Source: Salvia splendens | Lineage: Eukaryota > Streptophyta > Magnoliopsida > Lamiales > Lamiaceae | Direction: 5' to 3' | DNA length: 64,000 bases | NCBI RefSeq assembly: GCF_004379255.2 | Contig: NC_056051.1 | Coordinates: forward strand, 10,579,968 to 10,643,967 | Part shown: in pieces, positions 29,690 through 41,663 of the stretch | Position numbering within the stretch: the first letter of the stretch is position 1 | Layout of the letters: each line of letters opens with the position of its first letter | Position numbers and translations under genes: made by a program | The notes under the pieces: generated by a model | Database searches by the model: none | The model's input: only the letters and a program-made list of their open reading frames with translations | What the model was told of the DNA's origin: nothing

Positions 29690-32600
29690 CTAGGGTACGA
29701 ACATGTGAAAGGCCCATTTGATCCATGCGGACGAGGTCCGCAAGCTCTCCTCGGCACCGAGTCTTGTTGCATTTGTTGGGCCTCTATCTCTCCCTAGTCC
29801 ATTCTCGCCAAGGAAATCCGCCGCCTTGTTTTCCCTCCCGGTGAATGAAGGTGGCACGGAATTTAAGTTGCGCTTAAGAAGGAGCAGATGCGCCATGGCT
29901 TCCCGGGCTAGCGCCGGTCCCCATCCTGCCCCATTAATCAATTTGATAGCTTGTTCGGCGTCTGATTCGATCCAAATAGGGAGGCCAAAATCCTTGGCGA
30001 TGTTCAGCCCGTGGATCATTGCCAACAATTCCGCCTCCAGAGCCGATTGTGCTTCAAAAGGTATGCAAAAGGCCACAAGCATTTACCCGAGAAATCGCGA
30101 ATGACTCCTCCCCCTCCTGCTTTGTTGATCGCTTCATTGAAGGAACCATCCGTGTTCACTTTAATCCAAGGGGGGTCCGGTGTCTCCCATTTGATCGCCA
30201 TGGCGAGAGGCAAGGCCCGAATGGCTTCCGCTTGTTGAGGGATGTTAATTCCAAGTTTAACTCCTCGCCAGTGCTTCGGCTTCAAGCACCCTTTTGCCAT
30301 AGAATTCCGGATGTACATGTGGACCTGCCATATTACATTGTGGGGTTTAAATCTTGTATCTTGGTGTCGGCTCCATTCCTCTCCGACCAGATGAAACCAT
30401 AGGATGAGGTAGGGCATGGCTCGGCTAAGGTGCTTCCTATTCGGCTGATTGCCATCTTTGCATCCAAACTTCAATTCTCGTTGGGATTGTGTCATTGATT
30501 GAGAGGCGGGGGAGTACCTTCAAACCATTCATCAAATTCTCTCCATACTCTACGGGCTCCGAATCCCTGAATGAAGAGGTGCTGGAGGGACTCAATGTTC
30601 GGTCGAATTGGGCAGCATTGGCACTTAGAGGCTAGCTCAATCTCCCGCCATTGAAGTTTTGTGTCAACCGGCACCCGATTGGAGAGTAGCCTCCAGATAA
30701 AGATGGCTATTGAGTTGGTGATGCTCCCGCCTTCCAAAACATCCCCCAAACCTTGGATGATCGGGTTTCGCCCTCGGAGTGTGTCCCCATGTCGAAGCCA
30801 CCGTGAATTCCCCATGCTTAGAGAGGTTCCACCTAAGGATTATCCTGTCGTCATGGAGGATCGGTGTATTAATGATGCCATCGATAACATGCTGAGGAAG
30901 GCCGGCCTGATTGTGAAGGAGTTGGAGCTTGGGCACATCCCAAACACCATTTGTAATGAACTCCGAAACCCGGGTGGTTGGTCTTCCCCTATCATCAAGG
31001 CTAATTTCCCTCAGAGGACTATTACCAAACCAAATGTCATCCCAGAAGTAGATGTCCCCTTGTCCCACTAGCCATCTCATGTGCGGTTGCGCGAGGGGCC
31101 AGGCTCTTGAGAGCCTTCTCCACGTAGGGCTACTCCTGCTCGGCAGTCTCAAGGTGAGCGGTGTGGAGTTGGTGCAATATTTTGCCATCATGTATCTTGC
31201 CCAAAGGGAGTTTGCTCCCGAAAGCGCCACCAAAGTTTGATATTGAAGGCGCGGAGGACCTCCTTAGTTTTTTCGGATCCCAAGGCCTCCTTCTTCAGTG
31301 GGCGGCACAATTTGTTCCCATCCAATCCAATGGGTCCGCTTCTTCTCATTCGTAGACCCCCAAAAGAATCGGGCCATTTGTTGATCAAGTTGCTTAGGGT
31401 ACCGGTCGTGGGCTCAACGGCTTGGAAGATGTGCAAGGGGATCGCTTCAAGAGTGCTCTTAATCAACGTGAGCCTTCCTCCAAAAGAGAGGTGACGGTGG
31501 TGCCCATCCTGAAATCCTTCTTGCAATCTTTTCCCGTAGGAAGAGGAACATGTCCGTGCGCTTGACACCACGGTAGATAGGGACACCGAGGTAGAGAAAA
31601 GGGAAGGCCCCTCTAGAGAAGCCTCCTTCCGCCTGGATCAAGTTTGCCCAATGCTCATGGTTTTCGGCGATATAGAAATTACTCTTGGCAAGGCTGACTT
31701 GTTGGCCGGAGACTCTTTCATACTTCTCGAGACAAGCTCTTAGCCGGCGCATAGGAATTGCCGCCGCTTGAGTGAAGATAATTATGTCGTCCGCATAGGC
31801 TAGATGGCTGATCTCCATGCATCTCCGGGAGGCTTTGAACGTCATGTCCTTTTGGCCAAGGATGAGCTTATCTAAGGCTCGGGACAGGTATTCCGCAAGC
31901 GATCACGAACAGAGCAGGGGGAGATCGGGTCTCCTTGTCGAAGTCCTCGAGTTGATCTAAAGAAGCCCGAGGGTGCCCCGTTAACAAGAACCGAGAACCA
32001 GCAATAACCAATACACCTCTCCATAAGTGAAATCCATGAATCCGGGAATCCCATACGGCGTAAAACTTTGAAGAGGAAGGGCCATTGGACCCTATCATAG
32101 GCTTTAGCCATGTCAATCTTAACAGCCACATTAGGCGCTGGAGAGCATCTAGCAAGCTCATGGAACATTTCTTGAGCCAGTAGTGCGTTGTCGTTAAGGA
32201 GCCGGCCTTTGACAAACCCACTTTGGTTTGGGGAGATGACCTGTGGAAGGAAGGGGGAGAGTCGAGAGGTGAGTACCTTGGTAATGATCTTGTTTAAAAC
32301 ATTGCAAAGACTAATGGGTCGGTAGTCGGTCCATGACTCTGGCGAGGCCTTCTTTGGGATAAGGACAATGCTTGTGGCCGTGATGCTCCTTGGCAGGAAG
32401 GCCCCTCTGAAGAACTGTCTGATTGCTTCCACTACTTCCGGCCCCACAAATGTGCCAGCAGGCTTGATAGAAAGTGGCCGAGAAGCCGTCGGGTCCGGGT
32501 GCACTATCTCCGGAAATGCAAAAGGTGGCACTCTTGACCTCATCCGCACTTGGGGCGTCTGCGATGCCAACGAACTGCTCGGCTGAGTGGACCTGCTGGA

Positions 32601-33847
32601 TTAGGTCGAGGTCTGGGATCTTCAAGTGTCGGATTGTTGGGGGCAAGGAGTTATTGGTAAAACTCCACTGCGGACTTTTTAATCTCGGCTTCCTCGGTGA
32701 GCTCCTGCCCATTGGCACGAATTGAGTGGATGCGGAGACGGACCCTCTTTTTGTTTCACCCAGCTTTGATAGAACCGGGTATTTTTATCTCCCTCGGCAA
32801 GCCACCTCAAGGCTGCCTTCTGTCGCCAAAAATCTTCTTCCATTCTCAACAAAAGGATGTACTCGGCAATGTGTTTGTTGATTGCTGTCCTGTGATTCGG
32901 TGTCGGCCTTGCCTCGAAACTAGCTTGAGCCACAGCAATTTTCTTCCTCCTTTTCCTTTAGGTTAGCATGGATGTTCCCAAAAAACCTCTTTGTTCCACT
33001 CCTTAAGAGCCTTTTTAACTCTGGCCTGCTTGATTTGAATGTTTAGGAGTCCACCCGCCCCCGTGGGCTCCTCCCATGTTTTTTGCACTACGGCCATGAA
33101 TCCTTCATGCCGGATCCACATGTTCTGGAACCTGAATGCCTTGGCTCCAGCGGATGTGTTCAGCTTCGTGCACCTTGCAAGAACTGGTCCATGGTCCGAG
33201 GCAACCCGGGGGAGATTCGTTACCCGGGTAGCCTCGAAGGTCTTAGTCCATTCCTCACTGACAAGCACTCTATCCAACCTTTCAAAAAGGCCATTCTTGG
33301 CCCATGTGAATGCCGCTCCATCAAATCCAGGATCAAGCAGCCTACAGTCTTCCGTTGCCTCCGCAAAATCAACCATCTCGGCTTGCCGGTTGGTATCACT
33401 TCCGACTCTGTCTTGGTGTGATAGGATGGTGTTGAAATCACCACCGATGATCCAAGGTGTTCCCTCGAGAGGCCCGGCGATCTCCCTCATCTTGTCCCAT
33501 AAGTGATGTCTTTCGACCCTTGTGCATTTGGCGTACACGGCTGAAATGGCCACCGGTCTAGCAAGGCGGTGGGACTTGAGGCGCCCGTGAAGAATTTGTT
33601 CCGAGTCATCCTCAATATCAAAGGTGGACCCCTCTTCCGCAAACAACCAAATCTTCCCGTTCGTGTTCGAACCAATGTAGGGTAGCCCCAAGGGTTTGGA
33701 GAATCGGTCCGGGTCCGGGGGAGTGAGCGGTTCCATTATTGCAAGAAATAAAACATTATGACAACTAATAAGTCTTTTTAAAACGTTTTGAGTGGGCGCG
33801 TTCGCGATCCCCCTCACGTTCCAAAACATGAAATTGTAAGACATCAT
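29690..33847 (-). pseudogene. LINE-A2 ORF2: endonuclease, RT, zf-RVT, RNase H
   Basis: The endonuclease frame is open from ATG 33847 to about 32963: MFWNVRGIANAPTQNVLKRL, AIMEPL, IIGGDFNTILSHQDRVGSD, ERLDRVLVSEEW and SDHGPVLARC. A slip in an A run near 32975 shifts the frame. RT: SAPGPDGFSATFYQACWHI, YRPISLCNVLNKIITKVL, NQSGFVKGRLLNDNALLAQE, KIDMAKAYDRVQWPFLFKVL and HLAYADDIIIFTQAA (31790-31835, catalytic YADD). zf-RVT: FIWRLLSNRVPVDTKLQWRE and LASKCQCCPIRPNIESLQHL (30700-30590). RNase H: WIKVNTDGSF (30165), GGGGVIRDFSGKC, LEAELLAMIHGL and IWIESDAEQAIKL. At least six frameshifts occur. Confidence 0.85.
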
Positions 33848-36800
33848 TGACAAGAAGGGTGCGTACCCAAAGAGGATGAAGGCCCTCCTTGAGAGTCAAT
33901 GCGGTGTTGCTCTTTGTTCGGGGCGGCCTCCTCGGCGTCGTCGGCCGGAATGTTGCCTCCAAACCTCTCGTCCCCCCCGTACAACTCCATGGGGTCTTCG
34001 TCCACATCCCCACAATTCTCAACATCAAATTCTCCATTCGCCATGAGAGAGTAATATTGGTTAGTACTCATGTGGTTCTTTGCCGAAAAGAACCCACGCC
34101 CCCTTGTCATAGCATGGCGCGCGCCTCCTCTCGGATTCCTTCGATAATCTGGTGAAACCGAGCGCCTCGCATTGGGGGAGCCCCACTCCACTTCCATGTT
34201 CCCACGTGGTGTTGGTGGTTCGGTGGTGGGGTGCGAAAGGTTCCCCCCGTTCGGCGGGGACTTCCCAACCTCGGGCTTGAGCCCCGCATTATGAGTTCCG
34301 GAGCTCGATCTGCTCCCCAAAGTAGAGTCACCCGTAATGTCCGGTCCCTCCCAAGAAATACCACCGGTATCCTCCCCATTTGTTTTGTTATTGTTTGGTC
34401 GATCACCGGCCTTGCCTTGTTTCTTCCCATGACGTTTCCATTCATTGGAGTTGGGGACATTCTTCCCCGTATCTTGTTTCCCCTTCTCGGTTTGTCTCTC
34501 GGGTTGTGGCTGTTTTGGCGGGCCGTTGTGGTAATTTCTCTTCGGCGGCCGTTCCTTCTTGCCCGTCGCATAGCACACCTCACTTGTATGGCCAACGTGT
34601 TTGCATTCTTGGCAATATGATGGTATTTTGTCCCATCGGACTCGCTGCACCGTTTCTCGCCCACCAAGGTCAAGGATTATCTCTTCGGGAGGCGGTTTTG
34701 TGATGTCTATCTCGACGCAAATTCGGGCAAATGAAAGCCGAGTCTTGTTTGCCGTGGCTCGATCAATTTGTATTGGAGTGCCGAGAAGCTTGCCGATGGC
34801 GAATAAGGCAGATTGGTCGAAAAGATGAATGGGGAGGCCAATTAGGTTGCACCAAATTGCCGCAATGGGGGACTCGCAATATGCATCAAAGTCCGGGGAC
34901 CATTTGAAGACCCTCATCGGGTGTCGGTCAATGAGCCATACGGCGTACCCTTTGGGCCTCCAAGGATTCGGGCATAGTCCGCCAAGTCCTCGCATTGAAT
35001 GAGAATGTGTTTAGCATTAATGTACTTCCAACTAAATCCACACCGAAGTTTAATATTATTAAGGGTCTTTTGGATTTGAAGTCCCGTGGGGATAGAGTGA
35101 GAGAACTTACCCACAATGGCGTGGCCCATGCGCTCAGCTAGCTTTTGAGTTTCCGCTCCGGAGAAGTAAATGGCCGGGATGCCGTCGGACACAGAGGCAA
35201 ATCCAATATTTTGGAGCTTATCCGGCTCAAAGGCTTGAGGGCCGTTAGGGTCAGTCGAGCTTTTAAGTATGTCCGCCAACGTTTTCGGCCGGTCGGGGTG
35301 GCTTGAGGCGCCTTCACCCCCGCCTTGTAGAGTGTTACTCGCCGAGCCCAAAGGTGTACCCTTAAAAAGTCCGCCATCGATTTCGGCCACGACGAGGGCC
35401 CCGGGGTATCATCTACCCCCCCATGTTGATTAACTGCATTCAGCCCTTGTGTTGCGGCATCCGCCGTGGACATAGGTGTATTTCCACTTCTCTTCGGGTT
35501 GTTGTGCTCGGCTTTTCCATTCTCGGTTAGGGTCTTCTCGGCACCTACGTTGCCGTTGTGTGCCCTTCTCGGCTTTTCCATTCTCGGCTTTTCGGCTTTT
35601 CCCTTCTCGGTGTGGATCTTCTCGGCCTTTTCATTCTCGGTGTGGATCTTCTCGGCCTTTTCATTCTCGGTTGTGGATCTTCTCGGCCTTTTCATTCTCG
35701 GTGTGGATCTTCTCGGCATCATCCATAGGCGTATCGTTGGGTGTTGGTGTTTCCCTTGTCACTACAACCATCTCGGCACTAGGCGTGGCCTTGTTCGTCG
35801 TCTCGGTAACAAGCTTTTCTCGGTTGGCGTTAGGGTTCGACTTAGGCCGCGGCTGGCCGAGCTCCGCACTATAATGTTTCGAGCTGGCCTCAAACGAAGC
35901 TCGGATCTTGCTAGTTCGTCCTCGTTCGAGAGGAGGGAAGTCCTCAAGAGAAGGTCCACTCCCATCCCAAGGTGTGTGTGTGATACTTTGCATGCATCCC
36001 GAAGAGTTTTGGGGGAACTCCGGAGGTTTGTAACTGGCCGCCGGTAGGTTTCCGGTACGAAGAGGCTGCGCCGCCGCTGCATCGAGCATTTCCACCGAGT
36101 CCAACGCTGCAAGGTGTAGGATCTCATCTAGTTTTGGGTTCCTTGGTGGAGATCCAAACGATACAGCTCGTGCCATACAAGAGGGGAAAGGGGAGAAGGC
36201 ACTTTCTAGGGGAGCTATTGTACTTGCTAACATTTTAGGCAAGTTTGCTTTTGTACCTGATGGTTTAGGTAGGAAAGGTGGATTGGTGCTTTCCAAGTCA
36301 ACTTTTGTACCTGCCTCAAGGTTAGGTAGGTTTGCTTTTCCACTTTCTAATGGGGCAGGGACAACACATGGGGCAGCTTGTACTTCACGTGACCTAGCAG
36401 GCTTTGGTTGGGGATTGTGGAGGGGGGGAACTTCGCCGGAAACGGCCATAAGCTCGACGGCGGGAGCAGCAGATTCCGGCGGGCCGCCTCCTTCCGGTAC
36501 GGTTCTACCGTTGGGGCCATCGAACTCTTCTTCACATTCATTCCAATGCTCCACTTCCTCTTCCTTCTTATGAGGCAATTCGGGGTCCTCCATCCTGAAA
36601 GAGACCCCCAAGTCGAGGGACGGAGTCGCCGGGAACAGGGATCCTTTGCATTTGGGACTACCGGCCGCAGGTCCTTCCTCCTCACCGAAGTCTATCTTCT
36701 TCCTTAGTTGCTTGTCCTCGGGCATCGGAGACGGGACAAATCTCTTACGACCATTGCCTTTAGTAGGAGGCGCCGGCGTACTTTTCCGGGCTTTGAGCTT

Positions 36801-36989
36801 AGCTTTAGCAATTTTTAGTTCCATGGGTTTGGTCGGACGTTGAAGGGAAGCGGCCTCGCCAGCTCGGAAGACCATTTGCTGATCGGAGAGGACCCGAGCT
36901 CCCTCATCCCCGGAACCAATGTCAGGCAAATGAATCGGATTAATGGCCGGAGTGTTTCTCTTTTCGTCGGGGTCCGGCGGCTGCCCCAT
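33844..36989 (-). pseudogene. LINE-A2 ORF1 with two or more frameshifts
   Basis: Start at ATG 36989 (MGQPPDPDEKRN), chosen by comparison with A1, A3 and A7. First frame open to about 35661: KARKSTPAPPTKGNGRKRF, SPMPEDKQLRKKIDFGEEEG, LAALDSVEMLDAAAAQPL, SLEDFPPLERGRTSKIRASF, then the charged AEKIHTEN repeats where a one-base insertion shifts the frame. DUF4283 follows at 35390-34914, another one-base loss occurs near 34940, and the third frame (34995-33844) has HPMRVFKWSPDFDAYCESP, the knuckle CQECKHVGHTSEVC and HMSTNQYYSLMANGEFDVEN. The stop TGA (33846-33844) overlaps the ORF2 start ATG (33847-33845). Confidence 0.85.
35510..35725 (-). repeat. Charged tandem repeat (about 30-bp unit) inside LINE-A2 ORF1
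   Basis: Degenerate tandem copies of a 30-base unit (plus strand: cattctcggtgtggatcttc then tcggcctttt) encode AEKIHTENEK-type decapeptides rich in Lys, Glu and His. A one-base insertion in one unit (ggttgtgg, about 35668) breaks the frame. A related array with fewer clear units lies at about 1605-1760 in the ORF1 at the window start. LINE-A1 and A7 lack it, so the array is an expansion in one sublineage. Confidence 0.8.
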
Positions 36990-37291
36990 TGTTTCGGCCA
37001 GCCGAGAGGGCTTCGGCAAGGTGTGGCCGAGACGTGGAGTAGAGATTGACGGGAGCCGCGAGCCAAGTCCGACGATGAAGTCGCTTTCGTCGTGGATGGG
37101 CCGGGGGTGACAAGCGGAGTGGGATTGGGAGGAGGACGGCAGGGTGGTAACCGCCAAGGAGGATGATGAAAGGTGATGAACCGTTGGACGAGGGAGTGGT
37201 GGCTGGGGTCGGCGAATGTCGTCGGGTGGCGAGGTGGTGGTGGGAGATTGGCGGCGGAGGTCAAAGGTGGTACAATAGGGTGGAGTATTTT

Positions 37292-37335
37292 AGAGAGAAG
37301 GAGGAGCTTCTCTCAGAGAAGGAGGAGCTTCTCTC
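37292..37335 (-). repeat. Tandemly doubled 5' terminal hairpin of LINE-A2
   Basis: The terminal unit (GAGAGAAG, loop CTCCTC, CTTCTCT in element sense) is present twice in tandem, about 22 bases each. All other LINE 5' ends in the window have one copy. The outer copy directly abuts the target-site duplication at 37336. Confidence 0.75.
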
Positions 37336-37355
37336 TTGTCAAAGGGAGGCTACTT
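37336..37355. repeat. Target-site duplication of LINE-A2, right copy
   Basis: An exact second copy of 29392-29411; LINE-B RT coding sequence resumes here. Confidence 0.92.
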
Positions 37356-38779
37356 AACGACAATGTGCTCATCGCATAGGAAATATTTCATGAGCTTCAA
37401 AGAAGCACCCCAGCCCCGAATGTTGCTATCTAGATCTATATGGCTAAGGCCTATGATCGGGTAAAATTGCCCTTCCTCCTCAAGGTTCTCAAGCAAATGG
37501 GCTTCTCGGAGCCTTGGGTGGCGCTCATCGAGAGGTGCATTAGGACATGTTGGTTCTCGATCCTCATTAATGGTGCCCCGGCGGGTTTCTTTAAATCCAC
37601 TAGTGGGCTCAGGCATGGAGACCCCATCTCCCCCGCCCTCTTTGTATTAGCCGCTGATTATCTCTCGAGATCACTTGACAAACTTATCCTTGGAAACAAA
37701 GAGATGACATTCAAAGCCACCCCGAGGGAGCTTGGAGATCAGCCACCTCGCCTTATGCCGATGACATCATTATCTTCACACAAGCAGCCACGACTTCTCT
37801 CAGAAAGCTACGGGCATGCCTTGACCAATATGCCGAGGTGTCAGGACAACAAATCAACCTTGGCAAGAGCAAATTCTACATCGCCGATGCCCATGAAGGA
37901 TGATCAAACTCAATTCAAAGTGAAGGGGGCTTCTCCCGAGGTACATTCCCTTTCCTTTACCTTGGAGTCCCTATTTACCAAGGAGTGAAGCGTACGGATA
38001 TGTTTTTGTTCCTTCGGGAAAAAATATCGGCTAGGATCTCAAGGTGGGCCCATCGGCACCTCTCCTTTGGGGGGAGACTCACCTTGATAAAAAGCACGCT
38101 CGAGGCGGTTCCACAGCATATCTTCCAAGCGTTCGAGCCAACGGGTGGTGCCCTCAAGCAGTTAGATCAACAAATGGCCGCTTCTTCTAGGGATCGAGTA
38201 ATGAGAAGAAAAGGACGCACTGGATCGGCTGGGACCAGGTTTGCCTACCCACAGCCGAAGGGGGCCTTGGTATTCGTAAGCTTAAAGAGGTCTTACGTGC
38301 TTTTAATATCAAGCTATGGTGGAGGTTCCGGGAACAAAAACTCTCTTTGGGCTAAGTACATGATGGCAAAATATTGTCAAAAGACGTCTCCACTCACTAC
38401 AATGGGTGCATCAAGCTGAAACATTGGAAGGGAGTTAGGATGGGAGTCACCATACCGTGCCATACCGAATCTAGACGGACTCCGATGCTAACTATGGCGA
38501 TCAAAAGGAACCCCCCGGACCAGAATTGGATTAAACTCAACACGGACGCCTCCTTCATCGAGTCAGCTGGAAAAGCAGGGGGTGGGGGCCTTATTCGTGA
38601 TCACCTGGGCAGACTGCTTGGAGCGTCTACGCTCCCTCTCGAGGGACAATCAGCTTTGGAAGCAGAGTTACTAGCCATGCACCACGGCTTGAAGATGGCT
38701 AAGGAATTGTTGAAGCCAAGCTGGTTGGAGGCGGACGCCGAGCAAGCTATCAAACTAGTCAGTACAAGGCGATAAAAAG
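37336..38779 (+). mobile_element. LINE-B, segment 2 (RT to RNase H), zf-RVT deleted
   Basis: Continuation of LINE-B ORF2: KGRLLNDNVLIA, MAKAYDRVKLPFLLKVLKQM, CWFSILINGAPAGFFKSTSG, GDPISPALFVLAADYLSRSL, then in another frame LEISHLAYADDIIIFTQA (about 37732-37785), and MFLFLREKISARISRWAHRH, SFGGRLTLIKSTLEAVPQHI. At about 38398-38415 the frame after LWAKYMMAKYCQKTSPLT joins KHWKGVRMGV, skipping the zf-RVT domain. RNase H follows (WIKLNTDASFIESAGKAGGG; LEAELLAMHHGLKMAKELL; EADAEQAIKLV). Interrupted at 38779 by LINE-A1. Confidence 0.82.
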
Positions 38780-39033
38780 ATAGAGTGAGAAGCTCCTCCT
38801 TCTCTCTAAACACAACTCCCTATTGTCCCGCCTTGTAACACCGTTGCCAACCACCGCCGCCCTCTTCAACTCAAGGTCTTCACCCTCGCTTCCCTCCCCT
38901 CCACTCCGACCACAACCCACGGCCTTCTTTCAACCCTCACGACCCTAAACGCTGGCCTCCGCCTTTGTGTCGGATCTTACACCGTCACCTCCGCTTCCCC
39001 CGACCACGCTGGTGACTTGGCACACGCTCGGCC

Positions 39034-41663
39034 ATGCCGGACCATCCGCCGGACACGTCGCCGGGGCCCGAGGAACCTCGCACCATCTCGGACCAGCGCA
39101 TGGTCTTTCGGTCGGCCGTGGACCCCATCCCTAATCCTCCGAGCAAGAAGATGAAGCAAAAAGCCACAAAACTCAAAATGAAGAAAAGGTTTGTTCTTTC
39201 ACCCCTTCCGGAGGACAAACAACCTTGGAAGAGGCTCGAGTTTGGGTCGGAATACTCGTCCCCACCCGGGAGCCCTAAGTGCAAAGGGACCATCTTTCCG
39301 GCGAGCCCGCTGAGTGATCAAGGGGACAACGGCCGGCGGGATGAAGTAGAAAGTGCTTCGGGCACCAAGGAATGCCAATTGGCCATTGCCAATGCGGTCC
39401 TATCGACCATGGCCTCCAAAAATCAAAATTCCGACCAGGTTGCCGGTGCGGCCGCCGGCGACGACCATGCCGTCGAAGAGGAGGACGTAACCCCTCCGGA
39501 TCATGACAAACCTAAAGTTCATGCGGCAGCAAAAGCAAAAGACTCATTGGAAGTAGTGGAAGTCAACTTACCCGAATTGGAAGTGGGAACATAAACTCTT
39601 TTCGAAAGTGGCTTGGCGCCTTGCCCACTTGGAATGTCACGTGATGTCCTAGCCGTTGGAGGGCTAATGCAGCCAAAAACTACCCATCTCCTACACCTCG
39701 CAGCCTTGGATTTGGCGGACAAGCTAGACACCATGACCGCCCAACCACTTCTCGACGCCGGCCAGCCGGAGGATGCGCACATGGCCGATGGGTCTCACTA
39801 CTCTTCCCTTCCGGAGTCCGACCAAACCTTGCTTGCACCTACGGGGCCTTTCATCCCCTCCTTTGAGGAGTTCCCCCCTCTAGCGAGAGGACGGACCTTA
39901 AAACTTCGAGACACGTTCGAGGCTGGCGCGGCAAAGTCGACGGCTTTTTTTGGCTTGGTCGAGGCCGGAGCCGCCTGGCCTGGCACAGCTTGCGGAGGCG
40001 AATGTGAACCTGGCCGGAAGGGAAGCTCACAGGGGTGCGGCCACCAAGGTTGGGGCCGAGGGTCATACGGCCACCCCGACACCACCTACCAACCCGATGG
40101 TGGGCGAAGCTCCGACTAGTTCCGTCACGGCTATCCAGGACCAGCCGATGGCCATGAGTGACCTATCCCACGAGGCCGATGGTCGCTAGCCGAGAAGGGG
40201 GGGCCAAAGTTCCCTCGGGCACCTCTAGTAGGCCGAAATCGATGGCGGAGTTACTTAAGGGTTCTCCCGAACCCAATGGTCCTCAAGTCTTCGTGCCGGA
40301 ACAGATCCAAAACATTGGTTTTGCCTCCATGTCTAATGGAGTTCCGGCCATCTACTTCTCCGGGGCTGAAACACAAAAGCTTGCTGATAGCATGGGGCAC
40401 GCCATCGTGGGTAAGTTTTCACATTCTATTCCTACGGGCCATCAAATTCAAAAAACTCTAGATAACATTAAATTCCGATGTGGGTTCAATTGGAAATACA
40501 TTAATGCTAAACATATCCTAATCCAATGCGAGGATTTGGCGGATTATGCCCGGCTTCTCGGAGGCCCAAAGGGAACACCCGTGTGGCTCATTGATCGCCA
40601 CCCAATGAGGGTCTTCAAATGGTCCCCAGATTTCGATGCATATTGTGAGTCCCCGATAGCAGCAATTTGGTGTAATTTAATCGGACTCCCAATTCACTTG
40701 TTTGATCAATCCGCTCTTTTCGCCATCGGCAAGCTCCTCGGCAATCCAATCCAAGTTGATCGGGCTACGGCTACCAAGACGAGACTCTCCTTTGCCCGCA
40801 TTTGTATTGAGATTGACATCACCAAACCGCCCCTTGAAGAGATAATCCTTGACTTGTGCGGCCGCGAGTTGGTGCAACAAGTCCGGTGGGATAAGATCCC
40901 ATCCTATTGCCAAGAGTGTAAACATGTTGGCCATGCAAGTGATGTGTGCTATGCGATTGGCAAAAAGGAAAGGCCGCCGAAACGAAACTACAATATCAAC
41001 CCGCCAAAGAAGGCAAACCCCGAAGGCCACGGTATGAAGGGCATGCAAGATGCGGTGAGGCACAATCCTAACTTCAATGAAGGGAACCGCCAAGGGAAGA
41101 ATAAGGGCAATGCCGGGAATCGTCCTAACAACAATTCAAATGGAGAGGAGGAAAGGGATACAACTTGGGATGGTTCGGACATTATGGGTGGAACCCAAGG
41201 AGGGAATACTTCGCGCCCCGAAACATTCAAAGTGGGCCTCAAGCGCGGGGGAGGGGAAAAAGGGAACCCAACACCCCCGACCACCGAGCCACCTTCATCA
41301 ACTCATGGAGATATGGATGCGGAATGGAAGTACACCAAGGCGAGCCGATCGGTGTCCCCACCTACACGAGGGAGTGCGAGAGGGGGCCTACGCCATGCAA
41401 TGACTAGGGGGCGTGGTTTCTTCTCAAGTAAGAATCACATGAGCACTAACAAATACTACTCCCTCATGGCGAATGGAGAATTTGATGTCGACAATTGTGG
41501 AGAAGCGGACGACTCGGCCATGGACATGCAAGTGGGGACCGAGAGGATTGGAGACGGCTCTCCATTTGACGATGCCGAGGAGCACGCAACGAACAAAGAG
41601 CAACATCTCATTGAATATCAAGGAGGGACTTCGTCTCCTTCGGGTACGCATCCTACTTGTTAA
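39034..41663 (+). pseudogene. LINE-A1 ORF1 (one stop, one frameshift; C-terminal 500 codons open)
   Basis: ATG 39034 (MPDHPPDTSPGPEEPR) opens a frame with ISDQRMVFRSAVDPIPNPPS and SPLPEDKQPWKRLEFGSE; the Gly-Asn-Gly basic motif is partly deleted. TAA at 39592-39594 interrupts after LPELEVGT. The frame continues with LAALDLADKLDTMTAQPLL and SFEEFPPLARGRTLKLRDTF, shifts near 40100, then 40158-41663 is open for 501 codons: DUF4283 (SMGHAIVGKFSHSIPTGHQI; HPMRVFKWSPDFDAYCESP; LIGLPIHLFDQSALFAIGKL), knuckle CQECKHVGHASDVC, basic tail, HMSTNKYYSLMANGEFDVDN, ending GTHPTC. The stop TAA (41661-41663) shares its last A with the ORF2 ATG. Confidence 0.85.

Larger units (their letters stand above)
29412..37335 (-). 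mobile_element. LINE-A2, full-length L1-clade LINE inserted in LINE-B
   Basis: A 7.9-kb element read leftwards: duplicated 5' hairpin (37335-37292), 5' UTR, ORF1 (36989-33844), ORF2 (33847 to about 29690), a 3' UTR with the terminal motif GGGACCCACGAACCCTCCACC, and a poly(A) tail seen as T at about 29410-29446. It is bracketed by a 20-bp duplication. Several frameshifts in ORF1 and ORF2 make it inactive, but all domains are present. Confidence 0.9.
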
